A model generated the notes under the pieces. It was not told the origin of the DNA and made no database searches. It saw nothing but the letters and a program-made list of their open reading frames with translations. Shown piece by piece: positions 7,679 through 15,768 of a stretch of DNA of 64,000 nt (position 1 is its first letter; the number at the start of each line of letters is the position of its first letter). The translations under genes and the position numbers were made by a program. This stretch comes from Streptomyces sp. Y2F8-2 (GTDB lineage Bacteria > Actinomycetota > Actinomycetes > Streptomycetales > Streptomycetaceae): NCBI RefSeq assembly GCF_014905555.1, contig NZ_BNGS01000008.1, forward strand, positions 186,001-250,000. Direction: 5' to 3'.

Positions 7679-8704
7679 TTGCGGTCCGACGCCAACATCG
7701 CGGGACCGATGACCGATCCGGTCCCCGGTCCCCGTACCGAGTCGATGGGGGACGATGTTTCACGTGAAACACCGCCCCCGATGGACGACACTCCCATCGG
7801 TCGTGCTGCCCAACTTGCGGTGGAGGCACTGGGTCGTGCCGGCGAAGGACTGCCGCGGCCCGAGCAGACCCGGGTCATTGTGGTCGCCAACCAGAAGGGC
7901 GGTGTGGGCAAGACGACGACGACCGTCAATCTCGCCGCCTCCCTCGCCCTGCACGGCGCCCGCGTCCTGGTGATCGACCTGGACCCGCAGGGCAATGCGT
8001 CCACCGCGCTGGGGATCGACCACCACGCCGAAGTCCCGTCCATCTATGACGTGTTGGTCGAGAGCAAGCCGCTCGCGGAGGTCGTCCAGCCCGTCCCTGA
8101 TGTGGAAGGTCTCTTCTGCGCTCCCGCCACGATCGATCTCGCGGGTGCGGAGATCGAGCTGGTGTCCCTGGTGGCCCGGGAGAGCAGACTTCAGCGGGCG
8201 ATCCAAGCCTATGAGCAGCCGTTGGACTACATCCTCATCGACTGCCCGCCCTCTCTTGGCCTGTTGACGGTCAACGCCCTGGTCGCCGGGCAGGAGGTGC
8301 TCATCCCGATCCAGTGCGAGTACTACGCGCTGGAGGGTCTGGGGCAGCTGCTTCGCAATGTCGATCTGGTACGGGGGCACCTCAACCCGGCCCTGCATGT
8401 GTCGACCATCCTGCTCACCATGTACGACGGCCGGACGCGTCTGGCATCCCAGGTCGCGGAAGAGGTGCGCAACCACTTCGGCGACGAGGTGCTGAGGACT
8501 AGCATTCCTCGCTCGGTCCGTATTTCCGAGGCGCCGAGCTATGGACAGACGGTGCTGACTTACGATCCAGGATCGAGCGGTGCCCTCTCGTATCTTGAGG
8601 CGGCACGTGAAATCGCGCTGAAGGGTGTCGGCGTCCACTACGACGCACAGCACGCCCATGTCAGCGCGCGGACGGAACAGAGCATGGTGGAGGGGATTCA
8701 GTGA
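7679..8704 (+). CDS. parA: Chromosome partitioning ATPase ParA
   Basis: ParA is a Walker-type ATPase that works with ParB-parS complexes to segregate chromosomes, in Streptomyces mainly during sporulation septation. The deviant Walker A motif K-G-G-V-G-K-T-T-T-T lies near residue 72, Walker A' is around V-I-D-L-D-P-Q-G-N, and D-C-P-P-S-L follows. I chose the TTG at 7679 (341 residues) because GAGGAGA sits 8 nt upstream and codon bias becomes normal there. In-frame ATGs at 7631 (357 residues), 7709 and 7745 are alternatives. A parS lies inside the coding sequence at 7757. The stop overlaps the parB start, so the pair is coupled. Confidence 0.95.
   Translation: MRSDANIAGPMTDPVPGPRTESMGDDVSRETPPPMDDTPIGRAAQLAVEALGRAGEGLPRPEQTRVIVVANQKGGVGKTTTTVNLAASLALHGARVLVIDLDPQGNASTALGIDHHAEVPSIYDVLVESKPLAEVVQPVPDVEGLFCAPATIDLAGAEIELVSLVARESRLQRAIQAYEQPLDYILIDCPPSLGLLTVNALVAGQEVLIPIQCEYYALEGLGQLLRNVDLVRGHLNPALHVSTILLTMYDGRTRLASQVAEEVRNHFGDEVLRTSIPRSVRISEAPSYGQTVLTYDPGSSGALSYLEAAREIALKGVGVHYDAQHAHVSARTEQSMVEGIQ
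7757..7770. promoter_or_regulatory. parS: parS site (perfect, inside parA)
   Basis: Exact GTTTCACGTGAAAC within the ParA N-terminal region, translated as V-S-R-E-T. Confidence 0.97.
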
Positions 8705-9801
8705 GCGAGCGACGGAGGGGGTTGGGCCGTGGTCTCGGCGCACTGATCCCTGCTGCCCCGACAGGGGACAAGGCGACGGCTCAAGGGGCGGGGGGCGGCG
8801 GTGCACCCGCCTCACCGGCGGCGCCTGTCCTGACGACGGAACGGGGAGTGGCGGCCGCGAAAGTGGCCACGCTGTCGACTGTTTCACGTGAAACCGAGGA
8901 CACGTCCGTGCAGGGCGCGGTGGAAACGACCGCGTCGCCGATCGGTGCCCACTTCGCCGAGCTGCCTCTCGACGCCATCACCCCGAATCCACGGCAGCCG
9001 CGTGAGGTGTTCGATGAGGACGCGCTCGCCGAACTCGTCACCTCCATCAAGGAGGTCGGCCTTCTCCAGCCGATCGTGGTACGGCAGGTGGGCCCGGCGC
9101 GCTACGAGCTCATCATGGGCGAGCGGCGCTGGCGGGCCTGCCGTGAGGCCGGCCTGGAGGCCATCCCGGCGATCGTGCGAGCCACGGACGACGAGAAGCT
9201 GCTCCTGGACGCCCTCCTGGAGAACCTGCACCGAGCGCAGCTGAACCCGCTGGAAGAGGCCGCCGCCTATGACCAGCTCCTGAGGGACTTCAACTGCACC
9301 CACGACCAGCTGGCCGACCGCATCGGCCGGTCGCGTCCCCAGGTGTCCAACACCCTGCGGCTGCTGAAGCTGTCGCCGGCGGTGCAGCGTCGGGTGGCCG
9401 CCGGGGTGCTCTCCGCGGGACACGCCCGGGCGCTGCTGTCCGTGGAGGACTCGGAGGAGCAGGACCGGCTGGCGCACCGCATCGTGGCCGAGGGGCTGTC
9501 CGTGCGCGCTGTCGAGGAGATCGTCACGCTCATGGGGTCCCGGCCGCGCAGTGCCCCGCGTTCCAAGGGGCCACGTGCCGGTACCCGGGTTTCCCCGGCG
9601 CTCAGCGATCTGGCGACGCGGCTCTCGGATCGCTTCGAGACCCGGGTGAAGGTCGACCTCGGACAGAAGAAGGGCAAGATCACCGTCGAGTTCGCCTCGA
9701 TGGAGGATCTGGAGCGGATCCTCAGCACGCTTGCCCCGGGCGAGGGGCCGGTCCTGCATAAGAGCCTGCAGGACGGCGATGCCGAGGAGCCGGAGGACTG
9801 A
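8701..9801 (+). CDS. parB: Chromosome partitioning protein ParB
   Basis: ParB is a CTP-dependent sliding clamp that loads at parS sites and organises the origin region. It has 366 residues and starts with GTG at 8701, overlapping the parA stop. The ParB/Srx CTPase domain is at ~85-175, with the motif G-E-R-R-W-R-A. The helix-turn-helix that reads parS is at about 190-220 (L-A-D-R-I-G-R-S-R-P-Q-V-S-N). The C-terminal dimerisation domain is at about 300-355. The N-terminal ~80 residues are low complexity and encode one parS site (8881). A terminator-like hairpin follows. Confidence 0.97.
   Translation: MSERRRGLGRGLGALIPAAPTGDKATAQGAGGGGAPASPAAPVLTTERGVAAAKVATLSTVSRETEDTSVQGAVETTASPIGAHFAELPLDAITPNPRQPREVFDEDALAELVTSIKEVGLLQPIVVRQVGPARYELIMGERRWRACREAGLEAIPAIVRATDDEKLLLDALLENLHRAQLNPLEEAAAYDQLLRDFNCTHDQLADRIGRSRPQVSNTLRLLKLSPAVQRRVAAGVLSAGHARALLSVEDSEEQDRLAHRIVAEGLSVRAVEEIVTLMGSRPRSAPRSKGPRAGTRVSPALSDLATRLSDRFETRVKVDLGQKKGKITVEFASMEDLERILSTLAPGEGPVLHKSLQDGDAEEPED
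8881..8894. promoter_or_regulatory. parS: parS site (perfect, inside parB)
   Basis: Exact GTTTCACGTGAAAC in the parB coding sequence, translated V-S-R-E-T in the variable N-terminal region. Confidence 0.97.
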
Positions 9802-9843
9802 GCCGTCCGGGTGAAGCCGGTCGCGGACCAGCGACTCTCCGGG

Positions 9844-9879
9844 TGGGCCGTGTCCGGTGTGTACCGGAACACGGCCCGC
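9844..9879 (+). terminator. Terminator after parB
   Basis: An inverted repeat about 45 bp after the parB stop pairs GGGCCGTGT...CCGG with CCGG...ACACGGCCC, with one bulged base. A short T-containing stretch (CTCTTTGCTTT) follows. Confidence 0.65.
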
Positions 9880-9981
9880 TCTTTGCTTTCAGGCAGTATC
9901 GATCGAATCACCAACGTGGATACGATGCGTTCGGGTATGGCGCATCCACCTGACGGCACCTTGATCGGGGAGGCGGAGGCC

Positions 9982-10239
9982 ATGCGAACCATGAGCCGTA
10001 CCGGACTGGTGACCGCGGGCCTGAGTGTGGGAGCGGTCGGCGGGTTCGTCGGCAGCCTGCTCAGGGAGCGGAGCGCTCTGACAGCCGCCCGCAGTGCTGC
10101 GGGCGAAGGAAGCGAGGAACTGCCTTCATGGGGCGTCGGCTCGTACCGCTCACGCTGGACAACCTTCCGGATCTTCCCAAGCGCTGTCGCGCGTGTGTCT
10201 TCTGGGAACTGGACCCCGTCAGCGGAGAGGCGGCGGTAA
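9982..10239 (+). CDS. Possible small membrane protein
   Basis: This 85-codon frame starts with ATG at 9982 after a strong GGGGAGG/GGAGG ribosome-binding site. Residues ~8-27 are hydrophobic and glycine-rich (T-G-L-V-T-A-G-L-S-V-G-A-V-G-G-F-V-G), which could be one membrane segment. Codon bias is Streptomyces-like in the first ~50 codons. Against it, the last 112 bases overlap the GNAT gene in another frame, a long overlap. I do not recognise a family. It may be a real small gene or chance. Confidence 0.35.
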   Translation: MRTMSRTGLVTAGLSVGAVGGFVGSLLRERSALTAARSAAGEGSEELPSWGVGSYRSRWTTFRIFPSAVARVSSGNWTPSAERRR

Positions 10240-10745
10240 AGGCCGGCACGTCCGCGCTCGAAAAGGAAGCCTGGATCTCCGCCGTCCTGCTGGACTGGGG
10301 TTCCTGCGGCCGGGTGGTCTATGTGGACGACGTACCGGTGGGTTTCGTGCTGTACGCGCCGCCCGCCTATGTCCCGCGTTCCACGGCCTTCCCTACGAGC
10401 CCGGTGTCACCGGACGCGGTCCAGCTGATGACCGCCTTCATCATGCCCGGTTACCAGGGCCAAGGGCTTGGCCGGGTGATGGTTCAGACGGTTGCCAAGG
10501 ATCTGTTGCGTCGGGGCTTCAAGGCGATCGAGGCCTTCGGCGACGCACGCTGGAAGGAGCCGGCGTGCCTGCTGCCCGCCGACCATCTGCTGGCCGTGGG
10601 ATTCAAGACGGTACGGCAGCACCCGACGTACCCTCGGCTCAGGCTGGAACTGCGCTCGACGCTCTCCTGGAAGGAAGACGTCGAGCTGGCGTTGGACCGT
10701 CTGCTGGGAGCCGTGCAGAAGGAGCCGGCACTGCGGCCTCTGTAG
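10128..10745 (+). CDS. GNAT family N-acetyltransferase
   Basis: This 205-residue protein has an acetyl-CoA-binding GNAT fold; the substrate is unknown. The pyrophosphate-binding motif is seen as G-Y-Q-G-Q-G-L-G-R-V-M-V near residue 110. The start is ATG at 10128, with GAGGAA about 10 nt upstream. The N terminus has two cysteines (C-R-A-C) before the fold. The gene sits between parB and the convergent trxA, as in other Streptomyces. A terminator and a parS follow. Confidence 0.85.
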   Translation: MGRRLVPLTLDNLPDLPKRCRACVFWELDPVSGEAAVKAGTSALEKEAWISAVLLDWGSCGRVVYVDDVPVGFVLYAPPAYVPRSTAFPTSPVSPDAVQLMTAFIMPGYQGQGLGRVMVQTVAKDLLRRGFKAIEAFGDARWKEPACLLPADHLLAVGFKTVRQHPTYPRLRLELRSTLSWKEDVELALDRLLGAVQKEPALRPL

Positions 10746-10755
10746 CCGGGGTCAT

Positions 10756-10791
10756 GCGTAGGGGCCGACCCCTGAAGGTCGGCCCCTACGC
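10756..10791. terminator. Bidirectional terminator between GNAT gene and trxA
   Basis: A perfect 15-bp stem (10756-10770 with 10777-10791, 6-nt loop) sits between two convergent genes. It directly abuts the parS at 10792. Confidence 0.85.
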
Positions 10792-10805
10792 GTTTCACGT
10801 GAAAC
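10792..10805. promoter_or_regulatory. parS: parS site (perfect)
   Basis: Exact GTTTCACGTGAAAC in the convergent junction, immediately after the terminator stem. Confidence 0.97.
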
Positions 10806-10846
10806 ATTGCCACCTCACTCGGCGGCTTCGTTCGGCGCCTCGCCGT

Positions 10847-11179
10847 CTACTCGGCGATGAAGTCCTCGAGGTCGCGAACGATCGCGGCCTTCGGCTTGGC
10901 ACCGACGATGGTCTTGGCGACCTCGCCACCCTGGTAGACGTTCAGGGTCGGGATCGACATGACGCCGTACTTGGCGGCCGTCGCCGGGTTCTCGTCGATG
11001 TTGAGCTTGACGACCTCGATCTTTTCGCCGTACTCGGCGGCGATCGCCTCGAGCGACGGGGCGATCTGGCGGCAGGGGCCGCACCATGCCGCCCAGAAGT
11101 CCACCAGGACGGGCTTGTCGCTCTTGAGGACGTCCTCCTCGAAGGAGGCGTCGGTCACGTTCTTCAGGGTGCCTGCCAC
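10847..11179 (-). CDS. trxA: Thioredoxin
   Basis: Thioredoxin is a small cytoplasmic disulfide reductant. It has 110 residues, with the active site W-C-G-P-C near residue 32 and the cis-proline region M-S-I-P-T-L near 75. The start is GTG at 11177-11179 (A-G-T-L-K-N-V), with AAGGAG about 6 nt upstream. The frame stays open further upstream, but that part has no conserved content. The gene lies 41 bp downstream of trxB, which regenerates its reduced form, and they are surely one operon. Confidence 0.97.
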   Translation of the reverse strand: MAGTLKNVTDASFEEDVLKSDKPVLVDFWAAWCGPCRQIAPSLEAIAAEYGEKIEVVKLNIDENPATAAKYGVMSIPTLNVYQGGEVAKTIVGAKPKAAIVRDLEDFIAE

Positions 11180-11220
11180 GGCGGGCTCCTTACCTCGGTG
11201 ATGCGATGGCGAAACGGGGG

Positions 11221-12192
11221 TCAGACGGTGGTCTTCTCGGGCTCGGCCTGCTGCTCGCTGTCTGCGAGGGCGGCGAGGTAGCGCTCTGCGTCCAGGGCGG
11301 CGGAGCAACCCGTGCCGGCGGCGGTGATCGCCTGGCGGTAGGTGTGGTCGACGACGTCGCCCGCGCCGAAGACACCGGTCAGGTTGGTGCGGGTCGAGGG
11401 GGCGTCCACCTTGAGGTAGCCCTCCTCGTCGAGGTCGAGCTGGCCCTTGAACAGCTCGGTGCGCGGGTCGTGACCGATCGCGATGAACAGGCCGGTCACC
11501 GGCAGCTCGGTGAGCTCCCCCGTCTTCAGGTTGCGCAGCGTCAGGCCCTCGAGCTTGGGGTTGCCCTTGATCTCGGCGACCTCGCTGTCCCACACGAACT
11601 TGATCTTCGGGTCGGCGAAGGCGCGGTCCTGCATCGCCTTCGAGGCCCGCAGGGTGTCACGACGGTGGACGACGGTGACGGACTTGGCGAAGCGCGAGAG
11701 GAAGGTGGCCTCCTCCATCGCGGTGTCGCCGCCGCCGATCACGGCGATGTCCTGGTCCTTGAAGAAGAAGCCGTCACAGGTGGCGCACCAGGAGACTCCG
11801 CGGCCGGAGAGGGCGTCCTCGTTCGGCAGGCCCAGCTTGCGGTGCTGGGAGCCGGTGGCGACGATGACGGCCTTCGCCTTGTGCACCGTGCCGGCGGTGT
11901 CCGTGACGGTCTTGATCTCACCGGTGAGGTCGACGGAGACGATGTCGTCCGGAATCAGCTCGGCACCGAAGCGCTCGGCCTGCGCGCGCATGTTGTCCAT
12001 GAGCTCGGGGCCCATGATGCCGTCCTGGAAGCCGGGGAAGTTCTCGACCTCGGTCGTGTTCATGAGCGCACCACCCGCGGTGACGGCGCCCTCGAACACC
12101 AGTGGCTTCAGCGACGCGCGCGCGGTGTAGAGCGCCGCCGTGTAACCGGCGGGCCCGGAGCCGATGATGATCACGTTACGGACGTCGCTCAC
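11221..12192 (-). CDS. trxB: Thioredoxin reductase
   Basis: This FAD/NADPH enzyme reduces thioredoxin. It has 323 residues from GTG at 12190-12192 (S-D-V-R-N-V-I-I-I-G), with GAGGAAT upstream. The FAD-binding motif G-S-G-P-A-G is at residue ~10, and the redox-active pair C-A-T-C-D is near 140. The NADPH site G-G-G-D-T-A is near 155-160, and the C-terminal FAD motif ends in G-A-G-D-V. A sigma-R type promoter lies about 80-100 bp upstream, which implies induction by disulfide stress. Confidence 0.97.
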   Translation of the reverse strand: MSDVRNVIIIGSGPAGYTAALYTARASLKPLVFEGAVTAGGALMNTTEVENFPGFQDGIMGPELMDNMRAQAERFGAELIPDDIVSVDLTGEIKTVTDTAGTVHKAKAVIVATGSQHRKLGLPNEDALSGRGVSWCATCDGFFFKDQDIAVIGGGDTAMEEATFLSRFAKSVTVVHRRDTLRASKAMQDRAFADPKIKFVWDSEVAEIKGNPKLEGLTLRNLKTGELTELPVTGLFIAIGHDPRTELFKGQLDLDEEGYLKVDAPSTRTNLTGVFGAGDVVDHTYRQAITAAGTGCSAALDAERYLAALADSEQQAEPEKTTV

Positions 12193-12268
12193 GGCTTGAT
12201 TCCTCGTCTCTGGAGACTGCTGCTGCCTACTGCCGGTGGGAGCCTCGCTCGGCGCTCTCACCCCACCC

Positions 12269-12294
12269 AACGGATCCTAAGGGGCCCGCATTCC
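12269..12294 (-). promoter_or_regulatory. Sigma-R type promoter of trxBA
   Basis: On the minus strand the -35 GGAAT (12290-12294) is followed after exactly 18 bp by GTT (12269-12271). This matches the sigma-R consensus GGAAT-N18-GTT known for trxBA of S. coelicolor. It lies between the anti-sigma gene and trxB, so trxBA can be expressed apart from sigM. Confidence 0.8.
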
Positions 12295-12378
12295 CGGTGT
12301 GTCCGGGCACACGGAGACGCGGCACCGCACACAGTTCCCAATGACACCCGGATAGGAACCGGTCCGGGGTGCGAAACC

Positions 12379-13311
12379 TCAGGAGCGGGCGTACGAGTGC
12401 GTCAACAGCACCTTGCCGGGGGACCCCGAGGCCTGCTTCACGCAGGCCGCATCGACGATGTAGGCCGTGACCTTCGTGCTGTCGGAGGCGTCGGGGGTGA
12501 CGAGGAGATAGACGAGGACCCCCTGGTACACGCCCTTGTCGGCGGCGAGGACGCTCTCGTCGGTGGTGATGGCCTGCTGTACGCAGGTCGGCACGTTGAC
12601 AGTGGTGTCCTGGAGTGTCTTGTTCGGCCGCATGCCTGAAGATCCGGCCGTGCCGGGTTCGGACTGGACGCCCCAGGGCTTGGCACTGGCGGAGCCGCCC
12701 TCGTCCGTCTTCCCGGCGAGCAGGTTGGTGACCTGGCTCTGCAGCGTGCCGGCGGAGTAGGTGTGCGCGGCGTCGGTGTGCTGCGGCCTGGCCGTGGTGC
12801 TCTTCCCCGTGTCGCCGCCCAGCGTCTGCACCAGCAGGACGCCCAGACCCACGGCCGCAGCTGTGAAGACGGCGGCCATGGCGACGGTCCTGCGGCGGCC
12901 GCGACGGGTGCGCTGGGCGCGGCCCGGTCCGGTGGCCGCACGGGCATGGCCCGAAGGGCGGTCAGTGGCGGCAGGGGGCGCTGTTTCACGTGAAACATGC
13001 GCAATGAGTTCAGGGGAACCGACACTCGCGCTCTCGGGTGCCGACGCTGGTGCCGCGACGTCCCTCAGCGCCTCCACGGCGAGCGCGGCATCGATACGGC
13101 TCGCCACATCGTCGGGCATACGGGGCGGGCCCGGAAGCGTGCCGAGGAGTCCGCGGATCTCCCCCAGGGAGTCGTAGACGTCCGCACACAGGGGGCACTC
13201 GTCCAGATGCCGCCGCACGTCCTCCACACGGGAGGGCGGCAGAAGACCTTCGCAGAGGTCGGAGAGCTCCTCGACGTCCGGATGCCCGGCCATATCGGTC
13301 GTGGATGTCAC
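12379..13311 (-). CDS. Zinc-finger anti-sigma factor paired with SigM
   Basis: This 310-residue membrane-anchored anti-sigma factor probably binds and inhibits SigM. The N-terminal zinc-binding anti-sigma motif H-L-D-E-C-P-L-C lies near residues 35-42. A single membrane segment is predicted near 145-165 (V-A-M-A-A-V-F-T-A-A-A-V-G-L), and the rest is extracytoplasmic. The start is GTG at 13309-13311, overlapping the sigM stop by 4 bp, so the two are coupled. The arrangement matches sigM-anti-sigma-trxB-trxC of Mycobacterium tuberculosis. The linker before the membrane segment encodes a parS. Confidence 0.9.
   Translation of the reverse strand: MTSTTDMAGHPDVEELSDLCEGLLPPSRVEDVRRHLDECPLCADVYDSLGEIRGLLGTLPGPPRMPDDVASRIDAALAVEALRDVAAPASAPESASVGSPELIAHVSRETAPPAATDRPSGHARAATGPGRAQRTRRGRRRTVAMAAVFTAAAVGLGVLLVQTLGGDTGKSTTARPQHTDAAHTYSAGTLQSQVTNLLAGKTDEGGSASAKPWGVQSEPGTAGSSGMRPNKTLQDTTVNVPTCVQQAITTDESVLAADKGVYQGVLVYLLVTPDASDSTKVTAYIVDAACVKQASGSPGKVLLTHSYARS
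12983..12996. promoter_or_regulatory. parS: parS site (perfect, inside anti-sigma gene)
   Basis: Exact GTTTCACGTGAAAC, translated V-S-R-E-T on the minus strand in the linker of the anti-sigma factor. Confidence 0.97.
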
Positions 13312-14021
13312 GCTCGCCCACCTCCGCCCTTCACAGCAGCTGAATCGCTTGGCCCTGCGTCATGTGGTCCTGCTGCGGGTGGGACGGATGCCCCCTGAAC
13401 CCGGTTCCGTCCACCGCCCGACTTCTTGACGTCCTCGCCGCCGCCCTCCGCGCGCAGATGGGTGAGCAGCGGCAGCAGTCTGGCTCTACCGCGGGCACAG
13501 CGGCTCTTCACCGTGCCCGTCGGCACATCGAGGATGCGGGCGGCCTCCGCGACCGGGTAGCCCTGCATGTCCACGAGGACGAGCGCGGCACGCTGGTCCG
13601 GAGGCAGAGTCCTCAAAGCCTCCAGCAGCTGGCGGTGCAGATCATTCCGCTCGGCCGGCGCCGAGGCCGACTCATGCGGCTCCAGGAGCTGCTCCAGCCG
13701 TTCGGTGTCGTCCACGGGAGAGGTCTTCCTGGAGGCCGCCTTACGGGCGCGGTCCAGGCACGCGTTCACCGTGATCCGGTGCAACCAGGTCGTGACGGCG
13801 GACTGGCCCCGAAACGTATGGGCCGCCCGGTAGGCAGAAACCAGAGCGTCCTGAACGGCGTCGGCGGCATCCTCACGGTCCCCAAGCGTCCGCAGCGCCA
13901 CGGCCCACAGTCGATCGCGGTGCCGGCGGACGATCTCACCAAAGGCGTCGGGGTCGCCCTCCACGTGACGGGCGAGGAGGTCCTGATCGCTTGCATCGTC
14001 GTATGCGGTGCCATCCGCCAT
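13308..14021 (-). CDS. sigM: ECF RNA polymerase sigma factor SigM
   Basis: This extracytoplasmic-function sigma factor has 237 residues. Region 2 is at about 30-95, with A-D-A-V-Q-D-A-L-V-S-A and T-W-L-H-R-I-T-V-N-A. Region 4 is at ~130-185 (L-P-P-D-Q-R-A-A-L-V-L and G-T-V-K-S-R-C-A-R-G-R-A-R-L). The C-terminal ~50 residues form a Gly/Pro/Ala-rich tail that typical ECF factors lack. ATG is at 14019-14021. It sits between the MurJ/pseudokinase genes and its anti-sigma gene, a layout shared with mycobacteria. Confidence 0.93.
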   Translation of the reverse strand: MADGTAYDDASDQDLLARHVEGDPDAFGEIVRRHRDRLWAVALRTLGDREDAADAVQDALVSAYRAAHTFRGQSAVTTWLHRITVNACLDRARKAASRKTSPVDDTERLEQLLEPHESASAPAERNDLHRQLLEALRTLPPDQRAALVLVDMQGYPVAEAARILDVPTGTVKSRCARGRARLLPLLTHLRAEGGGEDVKKSGGGRNRVQGASVPPAAGPHDAGPSDSAAVKGGGGRA

Positions 14022-14046
14022 CGGACCCCTCCCCCCTTGATGATGC

Positions 14047-15768
14047 TCAGCCGGTGAACTTCACATCGGTGATGGCCTGCTTGTAGCCCGCACCGCTGTA
14101 GCCGTCGCTCGGTGCCATCGGAACATCGGTGATCCACAGCAGGACGTACTGCGTCTTGAGCGTCTTCGTCGCCTTCACCGTGAGAGAGGTTCCGCTCGTG
14201 GTGGCGGTTCCGATCTCCCTCATTCCCGCGATCCCTGTGGAGGGGGACAGCGAGTCCGTGGCATACAGGTGAACGGTCGTGTGGTCGCCCGGGTAACGGA
14301 GCCCTATGGACGCAGCCATGATCCCCTTGGGGGAGCCGAGGTCATAGACGATGCCCACACCGGGCTTGTAGGGCGCCAGCTTCGGGCCGTCCTCGTAGCG
14401 CTTGGTCCGCCAGTATGTGGAGCTGTCCCCGTCGTACGTGTTCTTGACATCCTCAGGGGCCTGCGCGTCACCGCTCGCGACGTACTCTTGCGCACCCTGG
14501 ATCTTGATCTGGGTGAGCGGCTTGGGCGTGATGCCGCCGTTCTTGTCGTTCCCGTCCGTCGTATGCGTCTGGTTCGTGTTGTCCGACTTCTTGCCCTGGT
14601 TCATCAGGGCTTCCGCGAGTTGCCAGCTGCCCAGGCCCAGGGCCGCGATCAGCAGCGCGGAGACCGCCCACTTGAGGGCCTTGCCCGTGCGGCTCTGCAG
14701 CGGGGGCGGCGGGGCCGGTACGGGCTGGGTGATGCCCGGGTGGGCCGCGGGGCGGCCGTACGTGCCCTGCTGGTACGTCGTGCGCTGGTAGTCGGGCGGC
14801 GCTGTGAACGAGGGCTCCGGCGGGCGGATGCGGGGCATCTCACCGATCGCCTTGACCAGTTCCTCGGGCGTGGTGCACGGGGCCTCGTGGCGGGAGGCGG
14901 TGGCACCGTCGTTGGCCAGCGCCCGCATGGCGAGTTCGGACAGACCGCGGTGTACGCCGGCGCGCACCTGGTCGGGGGCGATCAGGCCGACGCCCTTGGG
15001 CAGCCCCGACAGACCGTAGGCGTCGTCCTCGTAGGGCCAGCGCTGGGTGAGGGCGGCGTACAGGAGCGCGCCGATGGCCTCCGTGTCGGTGCGCTGCGGG
15101 GTGTCGGAACTGATGCCGCGCAGGGCGGCGTTCACCGCGAGGCCGCGGATGCGCCACTGGCCCGAGGAGGTGCGCAGGATGGTGCCGGGGTTCAGGCGGA
15201 GATGGGAGAGGCCCTCGCGGTGGGCGGCGGCCATGGCTTGGGCCACCTGGGTGACCATCTGGTAGGCGTCGTGGGCTTCCAGCGGTCCGGTGGCGAGCAG
15301 CGTGGTCAGTTCGACGGCGTCGGGCAGCCATTCGTGCACGACATAGACGAGGTCGTTCTCCTCGACCGCGTCCAGGACCTGCACGAATCGCGGATCGCCC
15401 AGCAGCGCCGAGGAACGGGCCGCGGCCAGCACGGAACGCGCTCTGGTGTGGTCCGAGGGAAGAACATGAATGCCGACGGCGCGGCGGAGTTTTTCGTCCA
15501 TCGCACGCCAGCTGCTGAATCCGTCCAGACGGGTGACGCACTCCTCGAGACGGTAGCGTCTGGCGAGCTTGTGGCCGCTGTGCAGCTCCGGTGGTGAGGC
15601 CTTTCCGGGACGCTCGGTCCCGCCGCTCCCCTGCGGCTCGTCGCTGTCCGTGTCCCGCTCCCGGTCCTGGGCCACCCCGTCGGACGTGGACTGGTCCGCC
15701 TTGGCGGTCAGCGGCTCGTCACCGCTGTTGTCTGCCACGTCGACGGCAGCCGTGCTCCGTTCCGCCAC
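14047..15768 (-). CDS. Membrane pseudokinase with C-terminal discoidin-like domain (MurJ partner)
   Basis: A Ser/Thr-kinase-like domain spans about residues 55-270, but the catalytic residues look lost: the usual V-A-x-K lysine region reads V-G-I-H-V-L-P, the H-R-D region reads H-L-R-L-N-P-G-T, and no D-F-G is visible. A proline-rich linker leads to one membrane helix near 365-385 (W-A-V-S-A-L-L-I-A-A-L-G-L). The extracytoplasmic C terminus resembles a carbohydrate-binding discoidin/F5-8C fold (D-G-D-S-S-T-Y-W). In M. tuberculosis, MviN carries MurJ plus a pseudokinase plus such a domain in one chain; here MurJ is the next gene upstream. I chose GTG at 15766-15768 (573 residues); GTG at 15828 is an alternative. 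Confidence 0.8.
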   Translation of the reverse strand: MAERSTAAVDVADNSGDEPLTAKADQSTSDGVAQDRERDTDSDEPQGSGGTERPGKASPPELHSGHKLARRYRLEECVTRLDGFSSWRAMDEKLRRAVGIHVLPSDHTRARSVLAAARSSALLGDPRFVQVLDAVEENDLVYVVHEWLPDAVELTTLLATGPLEAHDAYQMVTQVAQAMAAAHREGLSHLRLNPGTILRTSSGQWRIRGLAVNAALRGISSDTPQRTDTEAIGALLYAALTQRWPYEDDAYGLSGLPKGVGLIAPDQVRAGVHRGLSELAMRALANDGATASRHEAPCTTPEELVKAIGEMPRIRPPEPSFTAPPDYQRTTYQQGTYGRPAAHPGITQPVPAPPPPLQSRTGKALKWAVSALLIAALGLGSWQLAEALMNQGKKSDNTNQTHTTDGNDKNGGITPKPLTQIKIQGAQEYVASGDAQAPEDVKNTYDGDSSTYWRTKRYEDGPKLAPYKPGVGIVYDLGSPKGIMAASIGLRYPGDHTTVHLYATDSLSPSTGIAGMREIGTATTSGTSLTVKATKTLKTQYVLLWITDVPMAPSDGYSGAGYKQAITDVKFTG

